A DNA stretch of 64,000 nucleotides from Nostoc sp. FACHB-973 (lineage in GTDB: Bacteria > Cyanobacteriota > Cyanobacteriia > Cyanobacteriales > Nostocaceae), in assembly GCF_014698115.1 (NCBI RefSeq), contig NZ_JACJSJ010000014.1, positions 1 to 64,000 of the forward strand. Reading direction: 5' to 3'. The notes below the pieces were generated by a model. The model did no database searches. It was not told where the DNA came from and was given only the letters and a program-made list of their open reading frames with translations. Below, in pieces: positions 63,401-64,000 of this stretch (positions within the stretch are counted from its first letter, which is position 1; the number at the start of each line of letters is the position of its first letter). Made by a program: the position numbers and the translations under genes.

Positions 63401-64000
63401 TATTCGTTGAGAATCTACTAAATCTTTCTGTACTACAACTACAGCTTCTCGGACTGCGGAATGTTTGATGAGGAGTGCTTCAATTTCTCCTAGTTCAATA
63501 CGAAAACCACGGACTTTTACTTGGTGGTCAATGCGACCAATATACTCTATTTCTCCATTTGATAGATAGCGGGCTAAATCTCCTGTTTTATATAAACGCG
63601 CAGCTTTTTCACTAAATGGATTTGGTATAAATTTCTCTGCTGTTAAGTCGGGACGGTTCAAATAGCCTCGTGCAAGTCCATCGCCACCGATGTGTAATTC
63701 TCCTGCTACACCCACAGGAACTAACTGGTTGTATTGATTTAGGATGTAAAGTTGCGTATTAGCGATCGCCTGATTAATTGGTACAATTTTGCTGTCAGTT
63801 TCTATCTGAGATGCTGCTGACCAAATAGTGGTTTCTGTGGGGCCGTACATATTCCACAGCGAGGCACACCGATGCAATAATTGATTGGCTAAGTGTCCAG
63901 GTAAAGCTTCTCCACCACAGAGAATTTTTAATTGATGATTCCCACTCCAGCCTGCTGTTAAAAGTAATTGCCAAGTCGCTGGTGTGGCTTGCATGACTGT
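60500..64000 (-). CDS. NRPS (5' part outside window): A(Gly-like)-PCP-C-TauD hydroxylase
   Basis: Open to the right edge; numbering here starts at the first Met in the window (63994). The A domain is cut after its N-terminal half. The visible signature residues Q-L-G-M-I-W-K fit the glycine code DILQLGLIWK. PCP: ELGGHSLL (~300). C domain: complete, HHIISDG (~490), with about nine residues (SSLRDATRT) from a dispersed repeat inserted near residue 525. C-terminal ~320 residues: a TauD/SyrP-like Fe(II)/2-oxoglutarate hydroxylase with HNE (~943) and distal His in AHARNP (~1136). A hydroxylase fused behind a C domain would act on the amino acid of the next module (Asn-like). Downstream is the degenerate-C/Asn NRPS. 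Confidence 0.93.
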   Translation of the reverse strand, partial: TVMQATPATWQLLLTAGWSGNHQLKILCGGEALPGHLANQLLHRCASLWNMYGPTETTIWSAASQIETDSKIVPINQAIANTQLYILNQYNQLVPVGVAGELHIGGDGLARGYLNRPDLTAEKFIPNPFSEKAARLYKTGDLARYLSNGEIEYIGRIDHQVKVRGFRIELGEIEALLIKHSAVREAVVVVQKDLVDSQRIVAYLVPQSEQTLTISELRSFLESKLPSYMLPTNFVILEALPLTPNGKVDRKALPALDTVPPEFEENFVAPRTAIEKQLATIWMEVLGLENLGINDNFFELGGHSLLATQVISRINKNLDIELPIRRIFELPTIAKLAKSINDKQLTFKSLAPIERVSREIELPLSFAQKRLWFLEQLERGSSTYNMPAAVYLNGRLDIHALEQTFKELSQHQEVLRTSFKKVNGNPVQVITSSVSISIPIIDLSDISPEKQFVKVQQSILQEAQQPFDLTKSPLLRVSLLRLGEESYVLVLVMHHIISDGWSIGVLIRELSALYAAFSKKESSLRDATRTPLAELPIQYADFAYWQNQRLQGEVMEKHLSYWKQQLVNLPVLELPTDYPRPEIQTFRGTRQHIELSKELCEEIKALSRSEGVTLFMTLVAAFKTLMHQYTNQDDIIIGTDVANRNFPETENIIGFFVNQLVLRTNLGGNPTFQELLKRVREVTLAAYEHQDMPFDQLVLALKPERDLSRTPLFQSKFVLQNAPTLPLELEGLNLKIVEDIDNGTAKFDLLLTMWETEQGLSGSLEYSTDLFNASAIAKFITDYEMILRAVVAQPNIRFTNIKEILATADKQRQEVKQQEFKQARSQKFKAFKSQPKAQVINLSPQELITKSFLQSEGKLPLVISPKFNNLNLSIWVEKNQEFIMNNLLKYGGILFRGFAINQKEDFEQFVSAVCPQLMPYVESSTPRTKLSEKVYTSTEFPADQTIALHNESSYANTYPMKIWFCCIEPASQGGETPIADVRKVFQRIHPRIRERFQEKGWMLVRNYGNGFGLPWQKVYHTTDKAVMEEYCHNACIEVEWKDNNRLRTRQVRPAIAQHPKTGEMVWFNHVVFWHVSSLQTQFREKFFSEFTEEDLPHNTFYGDGSPIEDSVIAEIREAYQQEMIVYPWQKGDILMLDNMLIAHARNPYSGSRKILTAMGEPFQHYF

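Overview
The window reads as the chromosome of a filamentous, probably nostocalean (Nostoc/Calothrix/Scytonema-like) cyanobacterium. The evidence is frequent GCGATCGC (HIP1) octamers, tandem heptamer repeats between genes, short palindromic repeats, and typical cyanobacterial families (LabA-like NYN protein, DUF2808, a GUN4-fused kinase, CYP110-like P450s). No rRNA, tRNA, CRISPR array or intact transposase was found.

The left part (about 1-17 kb) is a mosaic of ordinary genes on both strands. It holds an EcsC-like protein, two small proteins, an alpha/beta hydrolase next to an LPLAT acyltransferase, metG, a LabA-like NYN protein overlapping an LptC-like lipoprotein, a His-rich CsoR/InrS-type metal sensor, two Ser/Thr kinases (one with GUN4), an Lhr-like helicase, a DoxX gene broken by a 128-bp MITE-like insertion with a 10-bp target duplication, a DUF2808 protein and two SDR enzymes. 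Intergenic spaces here are rich in repeats.

From about 17.3 kb to beyond the right edge everything lies on the minus strand and forms one large hybrid NRPS-PKS cluster, transcribed right to left. Order along the line: [..A(Gly-like)-PCP-C-TauD hydroxylase]; [degenerate C-A(Asn-like)-PCP]; [KS-AT-KR-PCP-E]; stand-alone C; JmjC/cupin oxygenase; EctB/PvdH-type diaminobutyrate aminotransferase; [half C-A(Dab-like)-PCP]; [KS-AT-KR-ACP]; PanP-type aspartate decarboxylase; [KS-dead AT-KR-ACP]; [KS-AT-degenerate KR-ACP]; methyltransferase; [C-A(beta-Ala-like)-PCP-TE]; two P450s; an SDR lacking its catalytic Ser and Tyr; a thioredoxin-like ferredoxin; a MATE exporter; and MbtH.

The cluster carries its own unusual building blocks. 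The Dab-making enzyme and a Dab-type A domain (10-residue code DIWEMVADDK) are adjacent genes. The beta-alanine-making decarboxylase goes with a terminal A domain of beta-Ala-type code (VDWIISLANK). By colinearity the product would be Gly-(hydroxy?)Asn-C2-Dab-C2-C2-C2-beta-Ala, released by a thioesterase with a Cys nucleophile and probably tailored by P450s and non-heme iron oxygenases. I do not recognise a described product with this scaffold. The first modules lie outside the window. All substrate codes were read by eye against GrsA and are inferences.
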